Origin: Fusicatenibacter saccharivorans
GTDB lineage: Bacteria; Bacillota; Clostridia; Lachnospirales; Lachnospiraceae
Reading direction: 5' to 3'
Length of the DNA: 35,580 nt
NCBI RefSeq assembly: GCF_015557635.1
Contig: NZ_JADNOP010000009.1
Coordinates: 116,633-152,212 of the forward strand
A program made the position numbers and the translations under genes. Under the pieces are notes generated by a model. The model did no database searches and had not been told where the DNA came from. It was given only the letters and a program-made list of their open reading frames with translations. Below are positions 16,018 to 23,604 of this stretch, one piece after another (the stretch's first letter is position 1; each line of letters begins with the position of its first letter).

Positions 16018-16371
16018 TCAGCCCCGTTTTTTTCGCATATATTCCCGCTGCTGTCTGCGGTGTGCCGCCTTTGCACAGGCCGCCGAACAATAGGTTTGCC
16101 GTCCATCAGGAGCCACGGCTCTGCCGCATACCGGGCAAGCCTTGAAATCCGGCCTTGGCCCTTCTGTCAGCAGCGCAGCCTCCAGCGCCGGATCAAGGGG
16201 CAGAACTGCCTCGCGGAAGTAGCGGCAATAAGCCCCCGTCCAGCATTTTCCAAACATATAGCACTCGCAATCCAGCGGCAGGCAGCCGCAGTCCCGGTCA
16301 TAGTTGGCACACCATTTTGATACCAGCCTGCGGATTGCCGCTTTTTCTGTCCGGGTCAGTTCTCGGCCCAC
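16018..16371 (-). CDS. Cysteine-rich VLP protein
   Basis: 117 residues from a GTG at 16371, chosen because GGGAGGTGAT lies just upstream; the frame extending to 16494 overlaps another gene. L-T-R-T-E-K-A-A-I-R-R-L-V is followed by a cysteine cluster (C-A-N-Y-D-R-D-C-G-C-L-P-L-D-C-E-C) and a second C-P-V-C...Y-C-S-A-A-C zinc-knuckle-like group, ending in a basic tail. This is the pattern of the Cys-rich VLP family found in conjugative elements. It probably binds metal. Its role in transfer is unknown. Confidence 0.8.
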   Translation of the reverse strand: MGRELTRTEKAAIRRLVSKWCANYDRDCGCLPLDCECYMFGKCWTGAYCRYFREAVLPLDPALEAALLTEGPRPDFKACPVCGRAVAPDGRQTYCSAACAKAAHRRQQREYMRKKRG

Positions 16372-16375
16372 AGCA

Positions 16376-16519
16376 TCACCTCCCGTTGCCCGGTGGTTTG
16401 AGCTGCTCCCGGTAGCAGAACACGCAGCCAATCCCGCGCCAGTAAGGGCAGCCGTCACAACGGGAGCCCTTCGGCGGCAGGCTGGGCGGCACACCCTTAA
16501 AGTAGCTTTTTTCTTTCAT
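16376..16519 (-). CDS. Small cysteine-rich ICE protein
   Basis: 47 residues with GAGGG before the ATG. A C-D-G-C-P-Y-W...G-C-V-F-C motif in the centre gives four cysteines spaced like a zinc finger. The TGA is 4 nt before the GTG of the Cys-rich VLP gene, so the two small metal-binding-type proteins are probably co-translated. Function unknown. Confidence 0.65.
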   Translation of the reverse strand: MKEKSYFKGVPPSLPPKGSRCDGCPYWRGIGCVFCYREQLKPPGNGR

Positions 16520-16548
16520 AAATCCCTCATAGGGGTTGTTGGTAAATC

Positions 16549-16837
16549 TCATTCATTATCCTCGCTTTCGGTATCGTCCTCGTCCCAAGGCGGCCCATCG
16601 TCCTCGGAATCGTCATAATCAGCCAGTTCCTCACTGTAATCCTCTTCGGGTACAGTTTCCATCCTCCGAAAAGCCCTCGCCCGGGGTAATGGTAGGCGCT
16701 GGCTCCGAGGGCGGAGTTTCTTCCACAACAGGCGGTTCCTCATTTCCACTGTCCGAATAGGCGTAGGCTGGGATCGCAAAGCCGCATAAAAGAACGGCGG
16801 AGCAAAGCCCCGCCGCCAACATACGAAAGTGTTTCAT
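16549..16837 (-). pseudogene. DUF4366 surface protein with internal deletion and frameshift
   Basis: The start encodes a clear signal peptide (M-K-H-F-R-M-L-A-A-G-L-C-S-A-V-L-L-C-G-F) and a Pro/Glu/Thr-rich stretch ending P-G-E-G-F-S-E-D-G-N, as DUF4366 proteins begin. The frame then closes. In the next frame the acidic tail of the same family (D-Y-D-D-S-E-D-D-G-P-P-W-D-E-D-D) runs to a stop at 16549. The central domain and the membrane anchor are missing. A GAGGAT repeat on both sides of the join could have mediated the deletion. In intact ICEs this gene sits at the same place, next to DUF4315 and the NlpC/P60 gene. Confidence 0.7.
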
Positions 16838-16839
16838 AT

Positions 16840-17094
16840 TCAGTTTTCCTCCTTCTTTTCTTCTTCGGACTTCGGGACACTTTGTCCCAAAGTGCCACCG
16901 TCCTTCAGCTTTTCAAACAGCAGCGGGAGCTCCGTAAGGGAGATGCTCATACCGCGCACAATGTCCACGATCTCGCTGTTTTCTGCCTCCAGCTTTTTCT
17001 GCTCCAGCTCCTTGAGCCGGGCCTGCTGTTCACTGATTTTAGCCTTGACCTTATCAATTTCGGCCTGAATTTTCATGCTTTTGGTAGTTGCCAT
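16840..17094 (-). CDS. DUF4315 family protein
   Basis: 84 residues from the ATG at 17094, which has AGGAGG 7 nt upstream. A long coiled coil (residues about 5-45, K-I-Q-A-E-I-D-K-V-K-A-K-I-S-E-Q-Q) is followed by the V-R-G-M-S-I-S-L-T-E-L-P segment characteristic of DUF4315. The C-terminus T-L-G-Q-S-V-P-K-S-E is encoded by a palindrome copy, so the tail has been replaced or extended by the repeat. It lies between NlpC/P60 and DUF4366, its usual setting in these ICEs. Function unknown. Confidence 0.82.
   Translation of the reverse strand: MATTKSMKIQAEIDKVKAKISEQQARLKELEQKKLEAENSEIVDIVRGMSISLTELPLLFEKLKDGGTLGQSVPKSEEEKKEEN
16869..16893. repeat. ICE palindrome copy 7 (inside DUF4315)
   Basis: Eleven-base arms around CTT with one G-T-type mismatch. 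In the minus frame it encodes T-L-G-Q-S-V-P-K. Confidence 0.85.
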
Positions 17095-17108
17095 TTCAAA
17101 ACCTCCTA

Positions 17109-18827
17109 TCACGGTAAACGCCCATAGGCGTAAAAATGAGATTGCCAGTAGCTTGTATTCAAATTTGCGTAGCCGATGGGATCTCCGCAATGCAGCATTT
17201 TTCCGTCACCGACATAAATCCCGCAATGACTCACGCCCGGCGCGTCATAGGTGCCTTTGAAGAACACCAGATCACCGGGTTTTGGAGAACTGGTCGGCGT
17301 ACAGATGTTATAGAGCCCCTGGGCTCCCAGCCTGCCCACATTCCAGCCGGAGTGATTGATGACCCACGAAACGTACCCCGAGCAATCAAAGGAAGTGGCA
17401 GGAGAACTGCCGCCCCACACATAGGGATAGCCGATATATTTCTGTGCTTCGGCAAGCATCGCGGCAAAGGTTTCATCGTCCAGATATTCTCCGGGCACTT
17501 CGTAATCACCGGGTTTCCCGGTAATATACTTGTTCACATAGGGAGAATCCGGGAACAGATCAGGGCGGTTCCCCAGCGTTGCCATATAGATGGCATATCG
17601 GGAAAGCTGATCCTCGCCCATAACGTACACAGGTACATGGGACAAATCAAAGTTTTCCAACGTGACCGTACAGATGTAATAATCGTAAGGCACCTGATAG
17701 GTGTCCGTATGGGAGTTGCCGTCCTCGTCCGTCCATGTGTCGGTTTCCGTGCGATACCGGGTTTCCACCACCACATCCTCGGTCAAAATGTACTGGCGGT
17801 CAAAGAGCATTTGCAGCGTTCCCTGTACCTCGCCTATTGTCCATTGTCCCTCATGGAGCGCACACAAAAGAGAAAGAAGCACATAGGGATCATGTTCGAT
17901 TTCGTCCAGATCGAAGTGGTATTCGTCATAGTCATGGGTGCTTTCATAGGTGTCCAGATAATGCTGTAAATCATCTTCCAGCGCACAATAGGCGGCTTCG
18001 GCGGCCAGCATATCACGATCCTCGCAAGGATAGGTGCTGGCTCCTAATGCACCGGCCCCGGCGTTCCCCAGCATAAGCATGGTAGAGGAACAGGACTGCA
18101 TAGCAAACAGGAGTAACACACAGAGCACCGCAATCACAGCACCTGCGGGATGACTTTTGACAAATTCCACTGCCCGGGCAGTCAGGCGTTCTGTGGCTGT
18201 GGCAGTTTTCCCAGCCGCAGCCGCGCTCTGCTTTGCAGCCTCCTTTGCCTGCTTGCGGTATTGCCTGCGGAGCCGTTGCTTCTTCCAGTAGCGGGTAAGG
18301 GCATTTTTCGTCAGCTCCGGGTGCTCCTGTGCGGCGGTGTGAAAATGGTAGTCCGCCGTGTACTTGGTATAGCGGGCCTCGGCCTTGCGTACCACTTTTG
18401 CCGGATGTTCCCGGACTTTACGGCGCACAAAGCGAGAGCCATGCCGTAGCGCGGTTTCTCCCACAAGCTCAGAACGGTGTGCGCCTTCCGTGCCGACATT
18501 TTCCTGTTCCGCTTCAAAAATCTTGCCATGCACGAAGCTGTGAACGGAACCGCTGGCAACACGGCCTATGCGTTTTACCGGGCCGGGCTTTTTCGGAGGC
18601 TTTTGCTTTGCCAGCTTCTCCCGGGCCTGTTCCAGTTTTTCGCCTTGGGACTCCATGTGGAGCTTTGCCGCCGCAGCCTGTTCCTGCTGGCTCTTTTTGC
18701 GGAACTTGGACTTCGGGACACTTTGTCCCGAAGTGTCGGAAGCCTCCGGCCCGGGCTGTTCCCCGTCAGGGGCGTGGGCGGTCTGCGACCAAGCCTCCTC
18801 CTTGGTCTTATTCGTTTTTCGTTTCAT
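17109..18827 (-). CDS. NlpC/P60 cell-wall hydrolase of the conjugation apparatus
   Basis: 572 residues. An N-terminal basic, helical cytoplasmic region of ~220 residues, whose start contains a palindrome-encoded S-G-Q-S-V-P-K, is followed by one membrane helix (about 228-248). An extracellular domain and a C-terminal NlpC/P60 peptidase follow, with C482 in F-D-C-S-G-Y, H534 in S-H-C-G-I-Y-V-G and H546 as the third catalytic residue. It would cut peptidoglycan locally so the transfer channel can cross the wall. Its start overlaps the end of virB4 by 20 nt, and the GAGGAT inside virB4 serves as ribosome site. Confidence 0.9.
   Translation of the reverse strand: MKRKTNKTKEEAWSQTAHAPDGEQPGPEASDTSGQSVPKSKFRKKSQQEQAAAAKLHMESQGEKLEQAREKLAKQKPPKKPGPVKRIGRVASGSVHSFVHGKIFEAEQENVGTEGAHRSELVGETALRHGSRFVRRKVREHPAKVVRKAEARYTKYTADYHFHTAAQEHPELTKNALTRYWKKQRLRRQYRKQAKEAAKQSAAAAGKTATATERLTARAVEFVKSHPAGAVIAVLCVLLLFAMQSCSSTMLMLGNAGAGALGASTYPCEDRDMLAAEAAYCALEDDLQHYLDTYESTHDYDEYHFDLDEIEHDPYVLLSLLCALHEGQWTIGEVQGTLQMLFDRQYILTEDVVVETRYRTETDTWTDEDGNSHTDTYQVPYDYYICTVTLENFDLSHVPVYVMGEDQLSRYAIYMATLGNRPDLFPDSPYVNKYITGKPGDYEVPGEYLDDETFAAMLAEAQKYIGYPYVWGGSSPATSFDCSGYVSWVINHSGWNVGRLGAQGLYNICTPTSSPKPGDLVFFKGTYDAPGVSHCGIYVGDGKMLHCGDPIGYANLNTSYWQSHFYAYGRLP
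18710..18734. repeat. ICE palindrome copy 8 (perfect, inside the hydrolase gene)
   Basis: ACTTCGGGACA and TGTCCCGAAGT around CTT with all 11 pairs matching. It encodes S-G-Q-S-V-P-K-S near the N-terminus of the NlpC/P60 protein. Confidence 0.9.
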
Positions 18828-21168
18828 TCTTCATATCCTCCGGGCGGGTAGTCAGCAGGTCATAGATTTCTCCGCGAGGGAACCGATCCACAAACGGGAT
18901 GGTTACATTTCCATAGAACAACAGCCCCTCGCCGGAATTGCTGTGTGTGATATAGGAAAGCTGGTGCTCGGAAATGCCGAGCTGTTTTGCCAGAATGGTA
19001 CGGTCACTCTGCGCCTGCGAAAGCAGGATCATAAAATCCGTGTTGTCCAGAATGTTCTCGATTTCCCGGCTGTCCAAAAGGTCTTTGACGTTCTGCGTCA
19101 AAGCAGACGGCACACATCCTTTTTTACGCAGCATCTTCCAGACTGCCACAAAGTAGCTGGCCGTCAGCGGATCGCGGAGCAGAATGTGAAACTCGTCAAA
19201 ATAGCACCAAGTCGCTGCGCCCTCGTGGAAGTTCTGATCCACCGCCTGCGAAACAAACTCGTTTGTGATGTGCATTGCAATCTTTCTAAGGTTTTCGCCC
19301 ATGTTTTTCAGAACGATGCACACCACACGGCTGTCCGTCTTGACGTTGGTAGGATGGTTAAAGAGATTGAGGGAGCCTGTGCAATAAAGCTCTAAGGCAG
19401 TTGCCACGCGCCGGGCCTCGGGCTCCGGCTGGCGTAAAAGCTCCTCATACAAATCCTGCAACAGCGGTGTTTTTGCGGTTTCCAATCCAAGCGCCTGCTC
19501 CCGGTACACCAAACGCACACAGCGGTCAATGACCGTCTTTTCAATGGGCTGCAAGCCTTCCTTGCCGCCGACCACCAGCTCGCACAGGGACAAAAGAAAA
19601 TCCGCCTTCATGGAAAGTGGGCTTTCTCCGGCAGCCATATTGAGCTCCACATCCATCGGATTGAGGTGGTGCGGGCTGTCCGGGGCAATCTCGATCACCT
19701 GGCCGCCCAGCCTTCGCACCAGCGGAGCGTATTCGCCCATCGGGTCAACCACGATGATCCGATCCTGCGGGATGGTGAGAAACACATTCAAGAGCTCGCG
19801 CTTTGCGGCAAAGCTCTTGCCGGAGCCCGTAGAGCCCAAATACATCCCGTTTGCCGATTTCAGCTTTTTGCGGTCAGCCATGATGACATTGTGAGAAAGT
19901 GCGTTCATGCCATAGTAGAGGGCCTGCCCAGCCATGCGGAGCTCCCTTGTCATAAAAGGAATAAAGATGGCTGTGGAGCTGGTGGTCATACCGCGCTGGA
20001 TTTCTACCTCGTTGTAACCAAGGGCCAACGAGGAAACAAAGCCCTGTTCCTGTTGCCAGTCCAGACGGCGCAGAGCGCAGTTGTATTTCTGCGCGATACC
20101 GCCCACGGTAAACACATCGTTTTCCAGCCGCTGGCGGTTAGGAGCAAGGTTTACCACCGTAAAGGTCAGCAAAAACATTCGCTCATTGCGGGATTGCAAA
20201 TCAGCCAGAAGCTCTGCTGCGTCCTTGCTGAATGTAATCAGGTCAGGGGGAAGAATATCCGGGTCATAGCCGGAGCGCACAGCCTTTCTCTGTTCCTCCA
20301 CTTTCATTTTTCCGATGTCCGAGATTTTCCCCTTGATGGTCTTGATTGCCTTGAGCTGATCCACGGTCTGAATGTGCATGGTCACGGTCATTTCCGCATC
20401 CAGCTCCAAGATTTCCGCCAGCAACTTATCCGAAAGCTCCGATGCCATAATCTGCAAGTAGGACACCGCGCCCCAATACTGGCCGATACGGAATGTGCGG
20501 GACTGGCGGAAGTCGAGACTGTCCGGGGCAATAAAGTCTTTTGTGCCGAGCCCGGTCTGCGGGATGTCTTTCCACGAAAAGCGGAACGCCTCGCGGCTCC
20601 CCGGATGCATCTGGCTATGAAGCAGCGCAAGGCGGGCCCGCCCGTCCATAGGCTCCGAGGGAACGCCCAACCGCTTAAAGTTTCCCATGACATCAGCCTC
20701 CACACGCTCCAGACGGGGCCGTGCCTCCGCAATCCCCTCGGCGGGTATGCCAAAGGTGATGTATTTTGAGCGTTCAATGCCGTTATTGCTTTTGGCAATC
20801 TGATTTTTCAGCATCCCGGTAAACTCACCCCGGACGCTGTTATAGTTGTCATCCGCTTTCGGGATATTGACCTGATAGCGGCTGCGGGAATGTGAACGAC
20901 GGTTGATAAAGGAAAGCTGGAACGGCAGCGAACTGTCAAAGTAGTTGAGAAATGAGCTCCATCCGCTGAATATGGCAGTCTGATCCTCGGTGGATGCCAC
21001 GGAGTAATTGATGTCCTCATATTCCACGGTTTTTGTATAGAGCCCGCCCGGGAGCTTGCACACACCGTCCGGGTGCATGGACAGATACGGGATTGTCTGC
21101 TGAGCAGACAGGGTCGCCCGGCCTTTACCCTTGGCGGCGGCTCCGTTTTTCTTCTTTGTGTTTTTCAA
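18808..21168 (-). CDS. virB4: VirB4-type conjugation ATPase
   Basis: 786 residues. The Walker A motif G-S-T-G-S-G-K-S lies at about 445-452 and Walker B in W-C-Y-F-D-E-F-H at about 654-661, with the VirB4 N-terminal domain before them and a complete C-terminal lobe. It is the cytoplasmic motor that powers assembly of and substrate passage through the type IV channel. The gene overlaps prgI by 44 nt at its start and the hydrolase gene by 20 nt at its end. The frame is intact. Confidence 0.94.
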   Translation of the reverse strand: MKNTKKKNGAAAKGKGRATLSAQQTIPYLSMHPDGVCKLPGGLYTKTVEYEDINYSVASTEDQTAIFSGWSSFLNYFDSSLPFQLSFINRRSHSRSRYQVNIPKADDNYNSVRGEFTGMLKNQIAKSNNGIERSKYITFGIPAEGIAEARPRLERVEADVMGNFKRLGVPSEPMDGRARLALLHSQMHPGSREAFRFSWKDIPQTGLGTKDFIAPDSLDFRQSRTFRIGQYWGAVSYLQIMASELSDKLLAEILELDAEMTVTMHIQTVDQLKAIKTIKGKISDIGKMKVEEQRKAVRSGYDPDILPPDLITFSKDAAELLADLQSRNERMFLLTFTVVNLAPNRQRLENDVFTVGGIAQKYNCALRRLDWQQEQGFVSSLALGYNEVEIQRGMTTSSTAIFIPFMTRELRMAGQALYYGMNALSHNVIMADRKKLKSANGMYLGSTGSGKSFAAKRELLNVFLTIPQDRIIVVDPMGEYAPLVRRLGGQVIEIAPDSPHHLNPMDVELNMAAGESPLSMKADFLLSLCELVVGGKEGLQPIEKTVIDRCVRLVYREQALGLETAKTPLLQDLYEELLRQPEPEARRVATALELYCTGSLNLFNHPTNVKTDSRVVCIVLKNMGENLRKIAMHITNEFVSQAVDQNFHEGAATWCYFDEFHILLRDPLTASYFVAVWKMLRKKGCVPSALTQNVKDLLDSREIENILDNTDFMILLSQAQSDRTILAKQLGISEHQLSYITHSNSGEGLLFYGNVTIPFVDRFPRGEIYDLLTTRPEDMKNETKNE

Positions 21169-21514
21169 TCACATCCTCCTTTCCAGCACCCGGCCCGGCA
21201 AAGGGCGCATAAATGTTTTCGGTTCGGTAGGCCCTGATCCCCGGCCTTAGAAACTTGGCCCGGATGATGTTTCGCACAACCTTTTCAAAGGGCAAGCCGT
21301 CCTTTTCATACATCGCCAGCAGGAACGCCGGGAGCATAATTCCCAGCATGAGAAACATCGCCCCGGTATTGCCGAGGGTGCCACGGGTCAGCAGATAGGC
21401 CGGAATCTCCACTGCGCCCGCGCTGCCGAAGCAGACAAGCTGGCGTTTGGTGAGGTTGAAAGCCATCTTTGTTTTGATTTTGGATAAATCGTTTGGTACG
21501 TTTACATAGGGCAT
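21125..21514 (-). CDS. prgI: PrgI family membrane protein
   Basis: 129 residues. The start M-P-Y-V-N-V-P-N-D-L-S-K-I-K is typical of PrgI. Two membrane helices follow (about 30-48 and 52-70), then a basic cytoplasmic tail. PrgI is a VirB3-like inner-channel component and always sits beside VirB4 in Gram-positive systems. The start lies 4 nt after the stop of the methyltransferase gene; the end overlaps virB4. Confidence 0.9.
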   Translation of the reverse strand: MPYVNVPNDLSKIKTKMAFNLTKRQLVCFGSAGAVEIPAYLLTRGTLGNTGAMFLMLGIMLPAFLLAMYEKDGLPFEKVVRNIIRAKFLRPGIRAYRTENIYAPFAGPGAGKEDVIEKHKEEKRSRRQG

Positions 21515-21517
21515 AGA

Positions 21518-22090
21518 TCACACTCCTTTCTGCACTTCGGGACAATGTGTCCCAAAGTCCGGGATGGTTGGTGTTACTTCATTTCCCCATACAGCCCAGC
21601 CGGGCGGGGTCTGCCTGGCAAAGAGCTCCACGCGGGGCAGATCGCCCATCAGGGAAATGATTTTGGCGCGGGCCTCGTCCGGCTTTTTGCTATGGGCTTC
21701 AATCGGGGAAATGATGAATTGATGAATGTTGGCAGCCTGCCGCTTTGGATGTCCCTTGGTTGCCAGCAGGCAGATTTCTGCATTGCCCCTTGTCCAGAAG
21801 CCAAGGCCGTAAAACCAGCTATCCGCCTTCTTGTTCTTTTTCAGCCAGACGAAAGCAACGCTTTTGTAGGTGAAGCCCCAAGCCTCGATCAGCCGGAGCG
21901 CCTCCGGGAGCTGCGGGAAAGTGGCCCATAAAAAGAGTGCGCTGTCCGGGGCTGCAAGATCAGCCACAGGCAACGCACATAACTCCTCAATGCTCATAGT
22001 GGGATAATGGTTTTCCGCCGCGCCCTGTACTTTCTTAGCCGAGTAGCGCCAAGGGGGATCGGCGTAAATGATAGAATACTGCTGGATAAT
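21518..22090 (-). CDS. MT-A70 family adenine methyltransferase with a non-canonical start
   Basis: 190 residues if read from ATT at 22090. The catalytic D-P-P-W motif falls at residues 11-14, upstream of the first ATG (21997), so translation must begin before that ATG. The only place with a ribosome site (AAAGGAG) is the stop of the upstream gene, where the sequence is TAATT; a TAATG overlap is the expected ancestral form. The rest of the domain is complete (P-D-S-A-L-F-L-W-A-T and W-T-R-G-N-A-E). The C-terminus comes from a palindrome copy (F-G-T-H-C-P-E-V). It would methylate adenine, possibly protecting incoming element DNA from restriction. Confidence 0.8.
   Translation of the reverse strand: MIQQYSIIYADPPWRYSAKKVQGAAENHYPTMSIEELCALPVADLAAPDSALFLWATFPQLPEALRLIEAWGFTYKSVAFVWLKKNKKADSWFYGLGFWTRGNAEICLLATKGHPKRQAANIHQFIISPIEAHSKKPDEARAKIISLMGDLPRVELFARQTPPGWAVWGNEVTPTIPDFGTHCPEVQKGV
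21534..21558. repeat. ICE palindrome copy 9 (end of the MT-A70 gene)
   Basis: Eleven-base arms around ATG with one G-T-type mismatch. It encodes F-G-T-H-C-P-E-V, a different reading frame from copies 7, 8 and 10. Confidence 0.85.
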
Positions 22091-22869
22091 TACACTCCTT
22101 TCTCGCCAGAACTTTTTACTGCCTGCGCCGCACGAATACGCTCACTGGCTGCGGCATAAAAGGCCGGGGCCGTTTCAAAGCATACAAAGCGACGTTCTGT
22201 GTTGATAGCTGCAATCGCGGTTGTGCCGGAGCCCGCGCAAATGTCCGCGACCAATTCGCCGGGGCGGGTATAGGTGCGGATCAGATACTCACAAAGCTCC
22301 ACGGGCTTCTGTGTGGGATGGATGCCGCCGGACACCGTAGGCACAAAAAGCACATTTCCGGGATAGCGGCGGCCATCATTGGACTCTGAGCCCTGCCGTT
22401 CAAATTTCCCATAGTTAGAGCTTGTACCGCTTCGGGAATGAACACGGGTATATGGCTTGCCGTAAGTAAACTGTGGATTGTAGACCGGGGACTTTTGGTA
22501 AAACACCAAGATGTTCTCGGACTTCTTCAGTGGAGCCCGGTTTGCATTGAGAAAGCCCGTTCCGCGCTCTTTGTACCAAATCCACTCATAGCGGAGCATG
22601 GCGAGGTTGGATGCGCCCAGCACCTTGTCAAAGGGGCACTGTGCGAAAAACAGCACTGCGCCATTCGGCTTGACCGCCCATTTCACCGCCTCCCACAGCT
22701 CCGGGAGCGGCAGGGGCACATCCCAATAATTCCGGGTTGTGCCGTAAGGCGGATCAGCCAACAGCATATCCACGCTATGTTTGGGCAGGGAGCGCAGGCC
22801 CTCAATGCCATCCATGAGAAACAAGCCCTCCTTCGGGACACTTTGTCCCAAAGTGCGGCTATCGGTCAT
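22090..22869 (-). CDS. DNA (N4/N6) methyltransferase, beta-type motif order
   Basis: 259 residues from the ATG at 22869, which has AAAGGAGG 6 nt upstream. The catalytic D-P-P-Y is at 39-42, and the AdoMet-binding D-I-C-A-G-S-G-T-T is at about 209-217, i.e. catalytic motif first, as in beta-group amino methyltransferases. No target-recognition specificity can be read and no restriction gene is next to it, so it looks like an orphan or anti-restriction enzyme. Because the SpoVG-like gene upstream is frameshifted, that gene's frame now runs straight into this one. A palindrome copy encodes residues 5-13 (R-T-L-G-Q-S-V-P-K). Confidence 0.9.
   Translation of the reverse strand: MTDSRTLGQSVPKEGLFLMDGIEGLRSLPKHSVDMLLADPPYGTTRNYWDVPLPLPELWEAVKWAVKPNGAVLFFAQCPFDKVLGASNLAMLRYEWIWYKERGTGFLNANRAPLKKSENILVFYQKSPVYNPQFTYGKPYTRVHSRSGTSSNYGKFERQGSESNDGRRYPGNVLFVPTVSGGIHPTQKPVELCEYLIRTYTRPGELVADICAGSGTTAIAAINTERRFVCFETAPAFYAAASERIRAAQAVKSSGEKGV
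22831..22853. repeat. ICE palindrome copy 10 (start of the methyltransferase gene)
   Basis: Ten to eleven-base arms around CTT with one G-T-type mismatch, in frame as T-L-G-Q-S-V-P-K. Confidence 0.85.
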
Positions 22870-23589
22870 TACGGGCCTCCTTTGCCTTGGCAGGCGCAGG
22901 CCGGGCAGCGTTTTCTTTTCCCGCTTGCTTTGCAGCCTCGGCCATCTGCTCCTTGATCGGGGCAGGCCGTACCGCCTGGGCCCGTGCAACAAGCTGTTCC
23001 ACCGCCGCATGATACGCCTCCACACCAGCCCATTGATCCGTTCCTGTGTGGCGCGGTCAGGAATCCGAACCGTAGTCCGGTATCCCGTCCGGCTGGCAGG
23101 ATCAGGTTTAGAGGGAGCGCCGAGGAAAATCCCGTTTTTCCCGTCCACAACCTTAAAATCGTCGATGACCACACCTCCAAAATTGACGCTGGCGAAGCCG
23201 ATCAGTTTTCCCTGCGGCTCAATCGGACGGACAGATACCGTGATCGGAACAACCGCCTCCTGCAAGACAGCATCTGTCCGCATTTTTACTGCCTCATCAA
23301 TGCTAACGCCCTTGACTTCTGCAAGCTCCGCAATGGGAGCATCAAACAGCCAGCGCCGTTCCTCCGCAGCAATCTGCTCCGGGGTCAGCAATACATCGTC
23401 CTTCTTACTCAGATAAAATTCCTCCTTTTCGCTTGCCGGAGCAGGCTGGGCGGGGTCGTCCATCAACTCTTTTCTTTGCAGGACGGCCTCTGTTTCCGCC
23501 ATAAAGCGGTAAGCGTCTGCCTCAGTAAACTCCTCCGGCGTTTTTCCATTCCATAAGCGCGTTCCGTCTGCCCCGTATCTTCTCGGCAT
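22859..23589 (-). pseudogene. SpoVG-domain protein, frameshifted
   Basis: The ATG at 23589 follows AGGAGG. Residues about 115-188 form a SpoVG domain (V-R-P-I-E-P-Q-G-K-L-I-G-F-A-S-V-N-F and K-N-G-I-F-L-G-A-P-S-K), a small nucleic-acid-binding fold often found in ICEs. Near 23023 the frame breaks: the natural continuation V-E-A-Y-H-A-A-V-E-Q-L-V-A-R-A lies in another frame and ends at a TAG at 22859. One missing base explains this. As sequenced, the protein loses its Ala/Lys-rich tail and reads through into the methyltransferase, giving a possible 499-residue fusion. It could also be a sequencing error. Confidence 0.75.
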
Positions 23590-23604
23590 AAGCACCACCT
23601 CCTG

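Noticed and set aside
17640-17662. Extra palindrome copy at GGGACAAATC
   Set aside because: Only one arm resembles the repeat; the second arm is absent and the bases are ordinary hydrolase codons.
19666-20769. 367-codon plus-strand frame
   Set aside because: Fully antisense to virB4, with low-complexity composition and no start signal.
5458-22853. CRISPR array
   Set aside because: The repeats are palindromic and kilobases apart with no regular spacers, and no cas gene is present.
22090-23598. Single 502-residue gene
   Set aside because: Better explained as a SpoVG-domain gene and a methyltransferase gene joined by a frameshift: the native SpoVG tail and an independent ribosome site and ATG for the methyltransferase are both visible.
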